Of a stretch of DNA of 64,000 bases, positions 33,625 through 42,243 are shown one piece after another. Both the position numbers and the translations under genes were made by a program. The stretch covers positions 62,001-126,000 of the forward strand of contig NZ_JACIFA010000010.1 of assembly GCF_014197135.1 (NCBI RefSeq), given 5' to 3'. The notes below the pieces were generated by a model. It did not search any database. It was not told the DNA's origin and was given only the letters and a program-made list of their open reading frames with translations. How positions within the stretch are numbered: position 1 is the first letter of the stretch; the number at the start of each line of letters is the position of its first letter. Origin of the DNA: Sphingomonas zeae. Lineage in GTDB: Bacteria; Pseudomonadota; Alphaproteobacteria; Sphingomonadales; Sphingomonadaceae.

Positions 33625-34914
33625 TTGGCAAGCGATCCTTATACATATCCCGGCACCGAGACGCTTCGTAACCGGCTCGGGATTACGGAAGACAAAACGC
33701 TTACCGAGGCCGAACGACGACTGACGCAGGCGCGCGGCGCGGAGGCTGCGCGCCTGACCTTTCCAGCCACCGCCGACGGCTACCGTGCCCTTCACAAACA
33801 CCTGTTCCAAGACCTCTACGATTGGGCAGGCCAGGACCGCACCGTCAACATCGCCAAGGGCGGATCGAGCTTCGCCGCCGTCCCCTACATCCCGCGCGAA
33901 CTCGACAAGCGGTTCGCCGAGGTAGGAGCGCAGAGCGGCTTGCGGGTGCTTCCTCGCGACGAGTTTTTCGATCGGCTCGGCAACCACATCAACGAGATCA
34001 ACGCCATTCATCCCTTCCGCGAAGGGAACGGGCGCACCATGCGCCACCATGCCGCCCAGCTCGCCCGCGAAGCCGGCCACCCGATCCGCATCGCCGCGAT
34101 CGACAAGGACCGTTGGATGGAGGCGTCCCGTCACGGCTTTCTTACCGGCGATCATCGCGGAATGGCGGCGGTTCTCTCCGCAGCGGCGATCAAGCGCGAC
34201 CTCGCGCCCGAGGCGCGGATTGGCCCCGCAGGGATCGCCATGCTCCCCAAGCGCGCGCCGCCCGAGGGGCAACGCTACCGCGTGACGCTGACCAAGGCGC
34301 GCGAGGAGCTGGAACGCTATTTGCCGGCCGCTCGCCAACAGGCGGCCGATCGGCTGCGTGGGTTGATTAAGGAGGGTGCCCCCTCCCCCGCCATCGCCAA
34401 CGCGCGCACCGAACTCGCCTATGTCCGCCATGCCAAAGGGCCGATCTATCAATCGCACCTTCTCACCTATCTAGGTGTCCGTCAGGTCGATGCCGTCGTG
34501 ACGCCGCAGCAGACGCCGTTGGAGCGCGTGCGGGAGATCGGCGCAGCACTCGGTGTTCAAATCAACAACCAGCAGCCGGCCCAGCTCCAGCGCGCCGTGC
34601 GGTCGCTGGAGCGGCCGATCCTGCCCCCTGGTCACTCGCCGGGGCAGGAGCGGCTTGCCGAGCTGTTCCTGAAGAACACGCCGGAGAAGAACCAAGCCGA
34701 TCCGCGCCTTGCGCCCGCCCAGGCAATCGTCGACGCGGCCATGAAGACCGCGCGCGATCGGGGCGAGAGCGCGCGCATGGTCGGAGCCATCGCGGAGTCG
34801 ACGCGCCAGCTCGTCGCCGATCGGATCAAAGCGGGCGGATCGCTGGACGTCAAAATCGGCCGCGCGACCCCGGCGCAAGCGCCAGCACCGCGCGATAAGG
34901 ACCGGAGTCGCTGA
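33625..34914 (+). CDS. fic: Fic-domain protein (probable AMPylating toxin)
   Basis: A 429-aa protein from a probable TTG start (no ATG or GTG fits). The Fic core occupies about residues 20-200. It contains the catalytic HPFREGNGRTMR (His129-Arg140), complete for AMP transfer from ATP to target hydroxyls, and the FxxYDWAGxxRT element near residue 70. Residues ~210-429 are a helical extension of unknown role, not an evident BID domain. With the upstream small gene it looks like a Fic toxin-antitoxin module. Confidence 0.85.
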   Translation: MASDPYTYPGTETLRNRLGITEDKTLTEAERRLTQARGAEAARLTFPATADGYRALHKHLFQDLYDWAGQDRTVNIAKGGSSFAAVPYIPRELDKRFAEVGAQSGLRVLPRDEFFDRLGNHINEINAIHPFREGNGRTMRHHAAQLAREAGHPIRIAAIDKDRWMEASRHGFLTGDHRGMAAVLSAAAIKRDLAPEARIGPAGIAMLPKRAPPEGQRYRVTLTKAREELERYLPAARQQAADRLRGLIKEGAPSPAIANARTELAYVRHAKGPIYQSHLLTYLGVRQVDAVVTPQQTPLERVREIGAALGVQINNQQPAQLQRAVRSLERPILPPGHSPGQERLAELFLKNTPEKNQADPRLAPAQAIVDAAMKTARDRGESARMVGAIAESTRQLVADRIKAGGSLDVKIGRATPAQAPAPRDKDRSR

Positions 34915-35430
34915 CAGCTTTTGGAGGACGGGGGAATGTGCAATCGGTTGTGTGATTGCGGTCCCCGCCGCAAGCGGGAACCGGATTGTCAACGCAAGGA
35001 GATGCGGTCGTGAAACCTGATACGGTCACCGTCACAGATGAAACGTGAGTTGTCACCTTCGTGTCGAATATCTCAAAGTGCCTGCTTCCGGCATTCAGAA
35101 TTGATATCAACCCTCCATGCTTCAAAGAACTTCATTTCCGGGTTGGGAAATATCAGATCGAGAGCGCAAAATACTCACGCTAAACTTTTATTGCGTTCTC
35201 TTGATTAAAACCGCGTAGTCGCGATTTTTGACATCCATGATCCGTCTTGCTCGGTCTTAACGTCAGCGGCAGGGATCGAACCCGCACCCCATTGCCGGGG
35301 ATCGCTTTAGCGATACGTCTGCCAATCCTGGGGATGAGACCTCCCCGGTGCCGCGCGAAGTCTTCCCTACCGAGAAGAAGACCCCTCGGTGCGCCTGGGC
35401 GTGCGGTGATCGTCGCCGGGCAACCGGCCA
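34915..35430. other. Gene-poor stretch with a tRNA-like remnant
   Basis: 516 bp without a supported gene; base composition drops in G+C around 35100-35220. The only recognisable structure is a tRNA-Leu-like remnant on the minus strand at 35262-35340. Toward 35347 the first traces of the decayed SRAP gene begin. Confidence 0.55.
35262..35340 (-). pseudogene. tRNA-Leu-like remnant (class II, degenerate)
   Basis: On the minus strand a T-arm GCGGG-TTCGATC-CCTGC is intact. It is preceded by a long variable arm (CCCC-GGCAAT-GGGG) as in leucine or serine tRNAs, and by TTGGCAGACG, a D-arm-like sequence. The anticodon arm (ATCG-CTAAAG-CGAT) has a 6-nt loop, and the 5' acceptor strand does not pair with GCTGAC at the 3' side. 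It is probably a decayed tRNA or an integration-site scar. Confidence 0.45.
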
Positions 35431-35866
35431 TTGGAGCCGGTCACGATGGAATGGGGCTTCGCGATCCAGGCGCCGAGCAAGCGCGACCCGGTCGTGAAGC
35501 TGGACAAGTATGTGACCCATGGCCGCAACCTCGCTTCATCGATGTGGAAGCCGTCGCTCGCCAACCCGGAGCGGCGCTGCCTTGTCCCGTTCACCCATTT
35601 CGCCGGACCCCACCCCGAGGGCGGGACTGGCGACGATGGCAAGCCCCGGCAGATGTGGTTCTTGATCCCCAATGAGCCGATCGCGTTCTTCGTCGGCATA
35701 TGGCGACCGACTGTGCGTAGCGAAGCCTACGCCTTCGCCGAACGCGATCGTCTCGCCATGGCATCCCAAGGCGATGCCGGTAATCCTCCATCTGCGTGAC
35801 TTCACCACATAGCTTGACGGGCCCCACGAAACGGCGCTGGCGCTGGTGCGACCCTATGATGGATGA
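35347..35866 (+). pseudogene. Decayed SOS-response-associated peptidase (SRAP/YedK) gene
   Basis: Pieces of an SRAP/HMCES protein are found in shifted frames: VPREVFPTEKKTPR near 35348, then VTMEWGFAIQAPSKRDPVVK and NPERRCLVPFTHFAGP in the frame from 35431, then AMPVILHLRDFTT followed by a TAG, and GPHETALALVRPYDG ending at 35866. The catalytic N-terminal Cys2 is missing. SRAP proteins crosslink to abasic sites in single-stranded DNA. Frameshifts and an internal stop make it non-functional. Confidence 0.7.
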
Positions 35867-36095
35867 TGCGGACCGCGCTGCCTATGCGACCGGCGTGCTT
35901 CGCACCGGGAGCCGGATCGAGGGGCGACGCTGGTATCAAGACAATACCCTCGAACCTATCCGCGACGAGACGTTGCGCGAGGGATCGGTGCATAGCTTCA
36001 TGAATAGGCAATCAGTACTAAGTTCAATTAACCATGCCATAACGGTTTCAATGCGACATGTCGGTGCGCTGAAGGCGCACCGAGGTAAAATATGA
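35856..36095 (+). pseudogene. N-terminal fragment of a restriction-endonuclease-like protein
   Basis: An ATG at 35856 opens MMDDADRAAYATGVLRTGSR and continues RRWYQDNTLEPIRDETLREG, which I associate with the N-terminus of BsuBI/PstI-type endonucleases on alphaproteobacterial plasmids (from memory, not checked). After LREG the sequence changes character, becomes low in G+C and reads into the fliE start. It is a truncated remnant. Confidence 0.4.
36061..36083 (+). promoter_or_regulatory. Hairpin next to the fliE ribosome binding site
   Basis: TCGGTGCGC and GCGCACCGA form a perfect 9-bp stem with loop TGAAG. Its last base pairs overlap the GAGGT ribosome site (36082-36086), so folding would hinder translation of the ATG at 36092. 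Confidence 0.5.
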
Positions 36096-36544
36096 GCAGC
36101 ATCTCCATCAATGATGTCATGGCTTTGCGGAACGCTGTCCTCGACAAGAACGCGGCGCTTCGGAACGTAGCAAGCAACCCGAACTCTGTCTCCGTGTCCG
36201 GGGCTGCGAAAGGAGCGGCTTTTGACGCAGCGATGCACACCGCGCTGGGAAAGGCGGATAGCCCAAATTCTGTCTCAGGCGTGGGCGGAGCGGCGGCCGT
36301 TTCGCAATCAGGACACGCCGATCTAGGCGGCTTCGCCGCTACTTTTCAGACGCAGCTTCAAAAAATTAATGCGATCAATGCGCGCGCTGGTGCTTTGACG
36401 GTTGCCTACGAACGCGGAGAGGAAACCGACATCGCGAAGGTGATGCTTGCGCGGCAGGAGTCCTCAATCGCATTCGAGGCGACGTTGCAGGTTCGCAACA
36501 AAGTGCTGTCCGCCTACAAGGACATTATGAGCATGCCGGTGTAG
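36092..36544 (+). CDS. fliE: Orphan FliE-family flagellar basal-body protein
   Basis: A 150-aa protein. The C-terminal ~70 residues match FliE (INARAGALTVAYERGEETDI, ARQESSIAFEATLQVRNKV, AYKDIMSMPV), the adaptor between MS ring and rod. The N-terminus (about 1-85) is longer and Ser/Gly/Ala-rich compared with the usual ~105-aa protein. No other flagellar gene is visible, so it is an orphan. It may be translated under control of the upstream hairpin. Confidence 0.82.
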   Translation: MSSISINDVMALRNAVLDKNAALRNVASNPNSVSVSGAAKGAAFDAAMHTALGKADSPNSVSGVGGAAAVSQSGHADLGGFAATFQTQLQKINAINARAGALTVAYERGEETDIAKVMLARQESSIAFEATLQVRNKVLSAYKDIMSMPV

Positions 36545-36623
36545 CGCAATCCCGAAAGCACCTCCCTGAGTCGTTAATCCCTGCTGAGAAATACGTTCAC
36601 GCACCAGCCTCCGCCTACCTCCA

Positions 36624-37094
36624 TTAGCTTCCCTTCGGCTTACGAGCACTGTTGTGCATGGACACGATCTTCCAGCTGCCGCCCACCTTTTTAAGTACGC
36701 TTGAGGCAACACCGAGCCGTTCGGCCGCCTCACCGGTTTTGGGCTGAATCCGGTAACGGTAGGTTTCGGTTGCAAGGGCAACCGGTCCCTCGAAGCGGAC
36801 GTCGACCTTGTAGTCTGAGAAACGGAACGATTTGAACTGCTTCAGCTCGGGACCGAGATGATGAGCCAAGTACGTGGTGTAGCTGCCCTCAGATGCTCCT
36901 GTCTCGAAAATCTGCGCGTTGGTCGTGAACAGTCGCTCGGTTCCAGCGGCGTCAAGCTTTTCGATCGCCTTCTTGTACGACGACAGCACAGCCTTCACGA
37001 CGCGCGCATCAGCGGCTCGAGCGTCAGACTGCGCCCACGCCGCGGCGGGCAGAGCAATTGACAACGCCATGATCGTCTTCATCCCGATGTTCAT
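36624..37094 (-). CDS. Secreted NTF2-like (DUF4440/SnoaL-type) protein
   Basis: A 156-aa protein with a signal peptide ending AAWAQ. An NTF2-like cone fold follows (VVKAVLSSYKKAIEKLDAAG, NAQIFETGASEG, TYRYRIQP, GGSWKIVSMHNSARKP). Such domains bind or convert small molecules; catalytic residues cannot be assigned. It lies just left of the sulfide transposon end and is transcribed away from it. Confidence 0.72.
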   Translation of the reverse strand: MNIGMKTIMALSIALPAAAWAQSDARAADARVVKAVLSSYKKAIEKLDAAGTERLFTTNAQIFETGASEGSYTTYLAHHLGPELKQFKSFRFSDYKVDVRFEGPVALATETYRYRIQPKTGEAAERLGVASSVLKKVGGSWKIVSMHNSARKPKGS

Positions 37095-37151
37095 TCCTGA
37101 TCTCCCAAAATAAAACTCTCCACTTTAGGCTATCGCCGTTTGAGGCAATAC

Positions 37152-37189
37152 GGGGACCGGTGAGAGGATGGTCGAAAACGTACGCTAAG
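37152..37189 (+). repeat. Left terminal inverted repeat of the sulfide transposon
   Basis: 38 bp from GGGGACCGGTGAGAGG to TACGCTAAG, the canonical Tn3 GGGG...TAAG form. It is an exact inverted copy of 43535-43572 and overlaps the tnpA stop codon. Confidence 0.97.
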
Positions 37190-40154
37190 CGTCCCGGCTT
37201 TGCTGGTGGAGGCGCAGCGGCCTGAACCGCTCGCGAGGTTTGTCGATCTCGCCCCAGAGATAGTCGCCGGTGAGGCCGATATGCTCCCAGCCCAGAGGGG
37301 CGACGTGGGCGAGCAGCTCGTCGGGCACGTCGACGCCGCTGCCGCGCAGATGACGGACAGCTCGGTCGAGATAGACGGTGTTCCAGAGCGTCATGGCCGC
37401 GGTGACGAGGGTCAGGCCGGAGGCGCGATGGCGCTGGTTCTCGAAGGTGCGGTCGCGCAGTTCGCCGAGGCGGTTGAAGAAGATGGCGCGGGCGAGCGCG
37501 TTGCGGGCCTCGCCCTTGTTGAGAATGCTGCCGGTGCGACGACGCTGGTCGGGATCATCGAACCAGTCGAGCATGAACAGGGTGCGTTCGATCCGACCTA
37601 TCTCCCGCAGCGCGCGGGCGACCGAGTTCTGACGCGGGAAGCCCGCCAGCTTGCGGAGCATGACCGAGGCGCTCACCGTGCCGGCGCGGATCGAGGCGGC
37701 AAGGCGCAGGGTTTCGTCCCAGTTCTCCTCGATCGCGCGGATCTTGACCGGACCGGCGACGAGCGGGCGCAGCGTCGGCCACGAGTCGAGCGGCGACAGG
37801 CTGTAGAGCCGGCGCTCGTTGAGGTCGCGGATGCGGGGCGCGAAGCGGAAGCCGAGCAGATGGCACAGGCCGAAGACATGATCGACCGCGCCGGCGGTAT
37901 CGGTCGCATGTTCGCGGATGACCAGCTCGCTTTCATGGTCGAGCAGGCCGTCGAGGACATGCGCGGCCTCGCCGGCATTGGCGGCGATGACCTTGGTGTG
38001 GAACGGCGTGAAGCGGTCGGTGACGTGGGTGTAGAACAGCACGCCTGGTTCGGTGCCATAGCGGGCGTTGTGATCGGCGCGGGCCTCGCCCTGACCACCG
38101 GCACGAAAGAACTGCCCGTCCGACGACGATGTATCGCCCGGTCCCCAGACCGCCGCGAGCGGATGCGCGGTATGGCAATCGACGATCGCCGCCAGCGCCG
38201 ACAGATAGGTTTCGTCGCGCACATGCCATTCCGCCGTCCAGCGCAGGCGAGACAACGTCAGCCCGCGCGAGCTTTCGGCCATGCGGCCCAGGCCGAGGTT
38301 GGTCGCATCGGCGAGGATCGCACCCATCAGCGCGGACTGGTCGGAGGCGGGGGCGCCGCTGCGCGCATGGACGAAACGGTCGGCGAATCCCGACCATGCG
38401 GCGACCTCGACCAGCAGATCGGTGATTCGGACGCGCGGCAGCATCGCGTAGAGCCGGGCCTTTAGCGCATCGGCATCGTCGGACGGGGATCGCCGGATCG
38501 ACGATATGAGCAACTGCCCGCGTTCGATCGTCACATCGACCAGCTCGCCCGCTGCGGCTGCGCGCTCCACCTCCGTCATGCGCCGGGCCAACAGGGTGCG
38601 GCGTTCCTCGTACCATTTGGAAAAGTCGGTCGGCACAACCAGGCGCAGATCGCCGCTCGCGCGCATCGCTTCGAAGGCGGGCATGGGCAGCTGATAGTCG
38701 TCGAGCGTGCGATAGGCGCGGCTGCCGTCCACCCAGATGCTGCCCGAGCCGAGCCGCTCGCGCAGGTGGGCGATCACTGCGATCTCATAGGCGCGCCGGT
38801 CTATCGTCCCTTCCGCCGGCTGCACGACCTTGCGCCAGCGCGGCTTGATGAAGCTGGTCGGCACTCGCTTCGGCAGGACCGATCGACCGTCGCGGTACAT
38901 CGTGCGCAGCACCTCGATCGCGCCGAGCAGCGGATCAGCCAACCGCGCGGTGCGGAAGGTGAAAGCGGCGAGAAACGTCGGGGCGAAACGCCGCACGGCG
39001 GGATAGCGTTCGACCACTTCTTCCAGCCCGTCATCGGCCGAGCGCGTCAGATCCTCGGCAAAGCGGATGCTGCGTTCGAGCTGATCCCAGCCCATCTTCG
39101 CGTCGATCGCGCGGAAGGCGTCGCGCCCGCTCGCACGAGCATCTACCAGCAGCCGACCGAGCCGGGCATGGAAACGCGCGGTGTCCTTCAGCATCCGTGC
39201 CTGGCCGAGCAGCCGATCGGAGCGGGTGCGGTCGGCACGGCGGAACAGCGCGCCCACCATCTTCTCCACCATGACCAGCGCGGCGTCGGTCAACGTCGCT
39301 TCCATCTCGATCACGGAAGCTACGAGCATGGCGAGCCGGCGCGGACGTTCGAGACGCCGCAGGTGCTGGGCGGTGACGATGCCGGCGGTCCGCGCAATGA
39401 CGGCATAGCGAGCAGCATGGATACGTCGTGCTCGATCAGCCGCGATCCCGATGCCGCGCACGGTGTCGAGCCGTTCGACGATTCCCTTCAGGTTCGCGGC
39501 CGATGGTGCTTCCGGCCATTCGCGTATCCATCCTAGCCGGGTGCGCCCATCATCGTCGGAGGCGATCATGTGTTCGAGTGCGGCTTCCTGTTCGGTCGAA
39601 CAGTCGCGGATCAGATTGGAATGGGCCGCCTTGCGCGCCCGTGTCCGCACGATGAGGGCGAGCCGTTCCAGCGTCGATGTCGCCGGCAGTACGATCCGGT
39701 CCGCCCGCAAGCGATCGACCATGCCTGTGACGATCGTCTCACCTCTATCAGTCGAAGCGGCAATCTCCGATCCCAGCGCCAGCATCGCCCGTACATCCAC
39801 CCGCGCGAAGGCGCGCAGACCGAGCAGAGCTTCGATCTCGGCCCGGTGTTCGCGCAATGTCGTGGGGCGCGTGGCATAGCCGGTGAAGTCGTCGGCTACG
39901 CACCCGATCTGATCGGCGAGCAGCGCGAGCATGGCGGCGGGCACCGCATCCCCCGTCAGTAGCCTGCGACCGGGATGACGCAGGTAGCAAAGCTGCACCG
40001 CATAGCCGAGCCGGTTCGCCCCGCGCCGACGTCGCGCCACCTGTGCCAGATCGTCGGGACCGAGCGTATAGAGCCGTTCGATCGTCGCGCGATCGGCAGG
40101 CGGGTCGAAGATCACAGCACGCTGCGCGGGCGACAGGATGGTCTTGGTCGGCAT
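37185..40154 (-). CDS. tnpA: Tn3-family transposase TnpA (sulfide transposon)
   Basis: A 989-aa transposase starting MPTKTILSPAQRAVIFDPPA. It has the family blocks ILADATNLGLGRMAES, DTSSSDGQFFRAGG, TDTAGAVDHVFGLCHLLGFR and PLGWEHIGLTGDYLW. The ATG at 40154 has AGGAAG 6 bp upstream and is preferred to a GTG 18 bp earlier. The frame is intact, so the element may be mobile. It is divergent from tnpR across a res region. Confidence 0.95.
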   Translation of the reverse strand: MPTKTILSPAQRAVIFDPPADRATIERLYTLGPDDLAQVARRRRGANRLGYAVQLCYLRHPGRRLLTGDAVPAAMLALLADQIGCVADDFTGYATRPTTLREHRAEIEALLGLRAFARVDVRAMLALGSEIAASTDRGETIVTGMVDRLRADRIVLPATSTLERLALIVRTRARKAAHSNLIRDCSTEQEAALEHMIASDDDGRTRLGWIREWPEAPSAANLKGIVERLDTVRGIGIAADRARRIHAARYAVIARTAGIVTAQHLRRLERPRRLAMLVASVIEMEATLTDAALVMVEKMVGALFRRADRTRSDRLLGQARMLKDTARFHARLGRLLVDARASGRDAFRAIDAKMGWDQLERSIRFAEDLTRSADDGLEEVVERYPAVRRFAPTFLAAFTFRTARLADPLLGAIEVLRTMYRDGRSVLPKRVPTSFIKPRWRKVVQPAEGTIDRRAYEIAVIAHLRERLGSGSIWVDGSRAYRTLDDYQLPMPAFEAMRASGDLRLVVPTDFSKWYEERRTLLARRMTEVERAAAAGELVDVTIERGQLLISSIRRSPSDDADALKARLYAMLPRVRITDLLVEVAAWSGFADRFVHARSGAPASDQSALMGAILADATNLGLGRMAESSRGLTLSRLRWTAEWHVRDETYLSALAAIVDCHTAHPLAAVWGPGDTSSSDGQFFRAGGQGEARADHNARYGTEPGVLFYTHVTDRFTPFHTKVIAANAGEAAHVLDGLLDHESELVIREHATDTAGAVDHVFGLCHLLGFRFAPRIRDLNERRLYSLSPLDSWPTLRPLVAGPVKIRAIEENWDETLRLAASIRAGTVSASVMLRKLAGFPRQNSVARALREIGRIERTLFMLDWFDDPDQRRRTGSILNKGEARNALARAIFFNRLGELRDRTFENQRHRASGLTLVTAAMTLWNTVYLDRAVRHLRGSGVDVPDELLAHVAPLGWEHIGLTGDYLWGEIDKPRERFRPLRLHQQSRDA

Positions 40155-40283
40155 CGGCTTCCTGTTCGTCACGAAACAGGAAAGCGTACCCGTTCATGGA
40201 GCATAGACCAGAAGACGGGTTATGTGACATTATCGCGATTGATCGACGGGCAATGCCGCTCCGTCACGTGAACGGACGTATAT
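40155..40283. other. Putative res/promoter region between tnpA and tnpR
   Basis: This 129-bp divergent gap contains CCTGTT-CGTCACGA-AACAGG-like dyad symmetry (40161-40180) and TCCGTCACGTGAACGGA (40260-40276). It should hold the resolvase sites and both promoters; subsites are not assigned. Confidence 0.5.
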
Positions 40284-40910
40284 GTGACAACGCAGATCGG
40301 TTACGCGCGGGTGTCCAAGGCGGACGGCAGCCAGGTCCACGACCTGCAGCACGACGCGCTGGTCGCGGCCGGCGTCGATCCCGAGCATATCTATGAGGAT
40401 GCCGCATCGGGCCGGCTCGACAAGCGACCGGGACTGGACGCCTGCCTGAAGGCGCTGCGCCGCGACGACACGCTGGTCATCTGGAAACTCGATCGGCTCG
40501 GCCGCGATTTGCGCCACCTCGTCAATACGGTTGGTGATCTGACGAAGCGTGGCATCGGGTTGAAGGTGCTGGCGGGCGAAGGCGCGTCGATTGACACAAC
40601 CACCGCCAACGGTCGGCTGATCTTCGCGATTTTCGCCGGCCTCGCCGAGTTCGAGCGAGAACTGATCGTCGAGCGCACGCGCGCCGGTCTGGAGTCCGCT
40701 CGGGCACGCGGTCGGCACGGCGGGCGTCCGTTCAAGATGACGCCGGCCAAACTGCGTCTCGCCCAGGCCGCGATGGGCAAACCGGAAACCAAGGTCGCGG
40801 AGCTATGCGCCGAACTCGGCGTGACGCGCCAAACACTCTACCGACACGTCACGCCGAAGGGCGAGATCAGGCCCGATGGTGAAAAGCTGTTGGCGCGAGG
40901 GCGCCGATAG
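40284..40910 (+). CDS. tnpR: Tn3-family resolvase TnpR (sulfide transposon)
   Basis: A 208-aa serine resolvase from a GTG start. The catalytic Ser11 is in IGYARVSKADGS. Family motifs IWKLDRLGRDLRHLVN and AGLAEFERELIVERTRAGL follow, then a C-terminal helix-turn-helix (AELCAELGVTRQTLYRHV). It shares only family-level similarity with the resolvase at 15630. Confidence 0.95.
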   Translation: MTTQIGYARVSKADGSQVHDLQHDALVAAGVDPEHIYEDAASGRLDKRPGLDACLKALRRDDTLVIWKLDRLGRDLRHLVNTVGDLTKRGIGLKVLAGEGASIDTTTANGRLIFAIFAGLAEFERELIVERTRAGLESARARGRHGGRPFKMTPAKLRLAQAAMGKPETKVAELCAELGVTRQTLYRHVTPKGEIRPDGEKLLARGRR

Positions 40911-40933
40911 CAGTCGGCTGAAGCTGCTCAGGT

Positions 40934-41713
40934 TCAGAGCGACGATGCCGTAACGTAGGTTCCTACCGCAATCACGACGGCGGCAAAGCCACGTTCGAGC
41001 AGCCCCTTACGGGTGCCGAGAACCTTGCCCAATGCAATACCGCCGATCGTTCCAGCGACGCCGCCCACGACCAGCATCGCGGTCACGCTCCAGTCGACCA
41101 GCCCCGACAGGGCGTAGGACAAGGCGGTGGTCAACCCCAGCGCGCTGACGACGACCAGCGACGTGCCGATCGCGAAGGGCAGCGGCATCGCGGTCGCGAG
41201 GATCAGCCCCGGCACGATCAGGAAGCCGCCCCCGATCCCGAAGAAGCCGGCGGCAAGCCCGACGCCCAGCCCGATCGGAACCAAGCGCGGCAGCAGCGTC
41301 GAGGCGCTATCGCGGGTCAGTCGCACGTCCGGCGCTTCCGCCGTGCGGCGCTTGCGCAACATCGACAAACCGACGCCAATCATCAGAAGCCCGAACAGGA
41401 CAAGCAGTCGCTTGCCGTCGAACGCCTTGCCCAACTCCGCCCCCAGCGCCGCGCCGATCATTCCGGAGACGGCGAAGACACTGGCGCACCGCCATTTCAC
41501 GCGGCCCGCTCGCGCATGGCCGACCAGGCTGGCAAGCGCATTGACGGTGACGGCGACAGCGGCCGTCCCGATCGCAGCGTGCGGTGATCCGACGCCGACA
41601 ACATAGATCAGGAGTGGCACGGCGAGGATCGACCCGCCTCCGCCGACAAGGCCGAGGATCAGGCCAATCACGCCGCCCGATGCAAGCGCGGCAAGGGTGG
41701 CAGCGGTGTCCAC
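40934..41713 (-). CDS. TauE/SafE-family sulfite/sulfur-compound permease
   Basis: A 259-aa protein with eight or so transmembrane helices in two homologous halves, each with a Gly-rich motif (GLVGGGGSILAVPLLIYVVG and GFFGIGGGFLIVPGLILA). The GTG start at 41713 has a GAGG site. In BigR-type operons the permease is thought to export sulfite or thiosulfate made from sulfide. It follows the rhodanese gene by 7 bp. Confidence 0.88.
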   Translation of the reverse strand: MDTAATLAALASGGVIGLILGLVGGGGSILAVPLLIYVVGVGSPHAAIGTAAVAVTVNALASLVGHARAGRVKWRCASVFAVSGMIGAALGAELGKAFDGKRLLVLFGLLMIGVGLSMLRKRRTAEAPDVRLTRDSASTLLPRLVPIGLGVGLAAGFFGIGGGFLIVPGLILATAMPLPFAIGTSLVVVSALGLTTALSYALSGLVDWSVTAMLVVGGVAGTIGGIALGKVLGTRKGLLERGFAAVVIAVGTYVTASSL

Positions 41714-41720
41714 GATCGCC

Positions 41721-42239
41721 TCAGGCTGTCGCGCGCCGGTTCCAGGGCATGACGCGCAGCAGGTTGGCCATGCCGCACCACCCCGTCACGCCCGCGAACA
41801 TCAGCCCCGCCCCGACGAACGCCGACAGCCCGAAGAAGCCGGGAGCGACGAACGTGCCGAGCAGAACGCCGATCAGCACCAGCCCACCGGCGGTAATCTG
41901 CACCTGCCGCATGATTTCCAACGGCTGCGACCGATCGGCGACGGTGGGCTGTCCTGCCTGCCGCCACGCATCGATGCCGCCGCCCAGGATATAGGCCGGC
42001 GCGCCACCCGCTGCCGCGCCGAGCTGCGCCGCATTGGCGGCGGTGCGCATCCCGGACTTGCAGTGAAAGACGACCGGACGATCGTCGCGCGGGAGATCGC
42101 CGATCCGGTCGAGCGGCACGTTCATCGCGCCGGGAATGCGTTCGCGCGCATGCTCGTCGGCACCGCGAATGTCGATCAGGCGCGCACCGGCATCGATCGC
42201 GGCACGGGTATCGTCGGGAGAAAGGGTCGCGAGCGTCAT
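41721..42239 (-). CDS. Rhodanese domain-DUF2892 membrane protein
   Basis: A 172-aa protein. Residues about 10-100 form a rhodanese domain with active Cys in FHCKSGMRT (sulfane-sulfur transfer). Residues about 108-165 are the DUF2892 part with two transmembrane helices, as in E. coli YgaP. It moves persulfide sulfur at the membrane. It lies 4 bp after the BigR-type gene. Confidence 0.9.
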   Translation of the reverse strand: MTLATLSPDDTRAAIDAGARLIDIRGADEHARERIPGAMNVPLDRIGDLPRDDRPVVFHCKSGMRTAANAAQLGAAAGGAPAYILGGGIDAWRQAGQPTVADRSQPLEIMRQVQITAGGLVLIGVLLGTFVAPGFFGLSAFVGAGLMFAGVTGWCGMANLLRVMPWNRRATA

Positions 42240-42243
42240 CGCA

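Noticed and set aside
35431-35799. Treated at first as an intact 122-aa SRAP protein
   Set aside because: It lacks the catalytic N-terminal Cys and continues in other frames on both sides, so it is a pseudogene.
37200-38465. 421-codon plus-strand frame opposite tnpA
   Set aside because: Shadow of the Tn3 transposase; no ribosome site or domain.
40260-40276. CACGTG-centred palindrome considered as a third parS site
   Set aside because: Flanks differ (TCCGT/ACGGA, off by one base) and it lies in the transposon res region, where resolvase dyads are expected.
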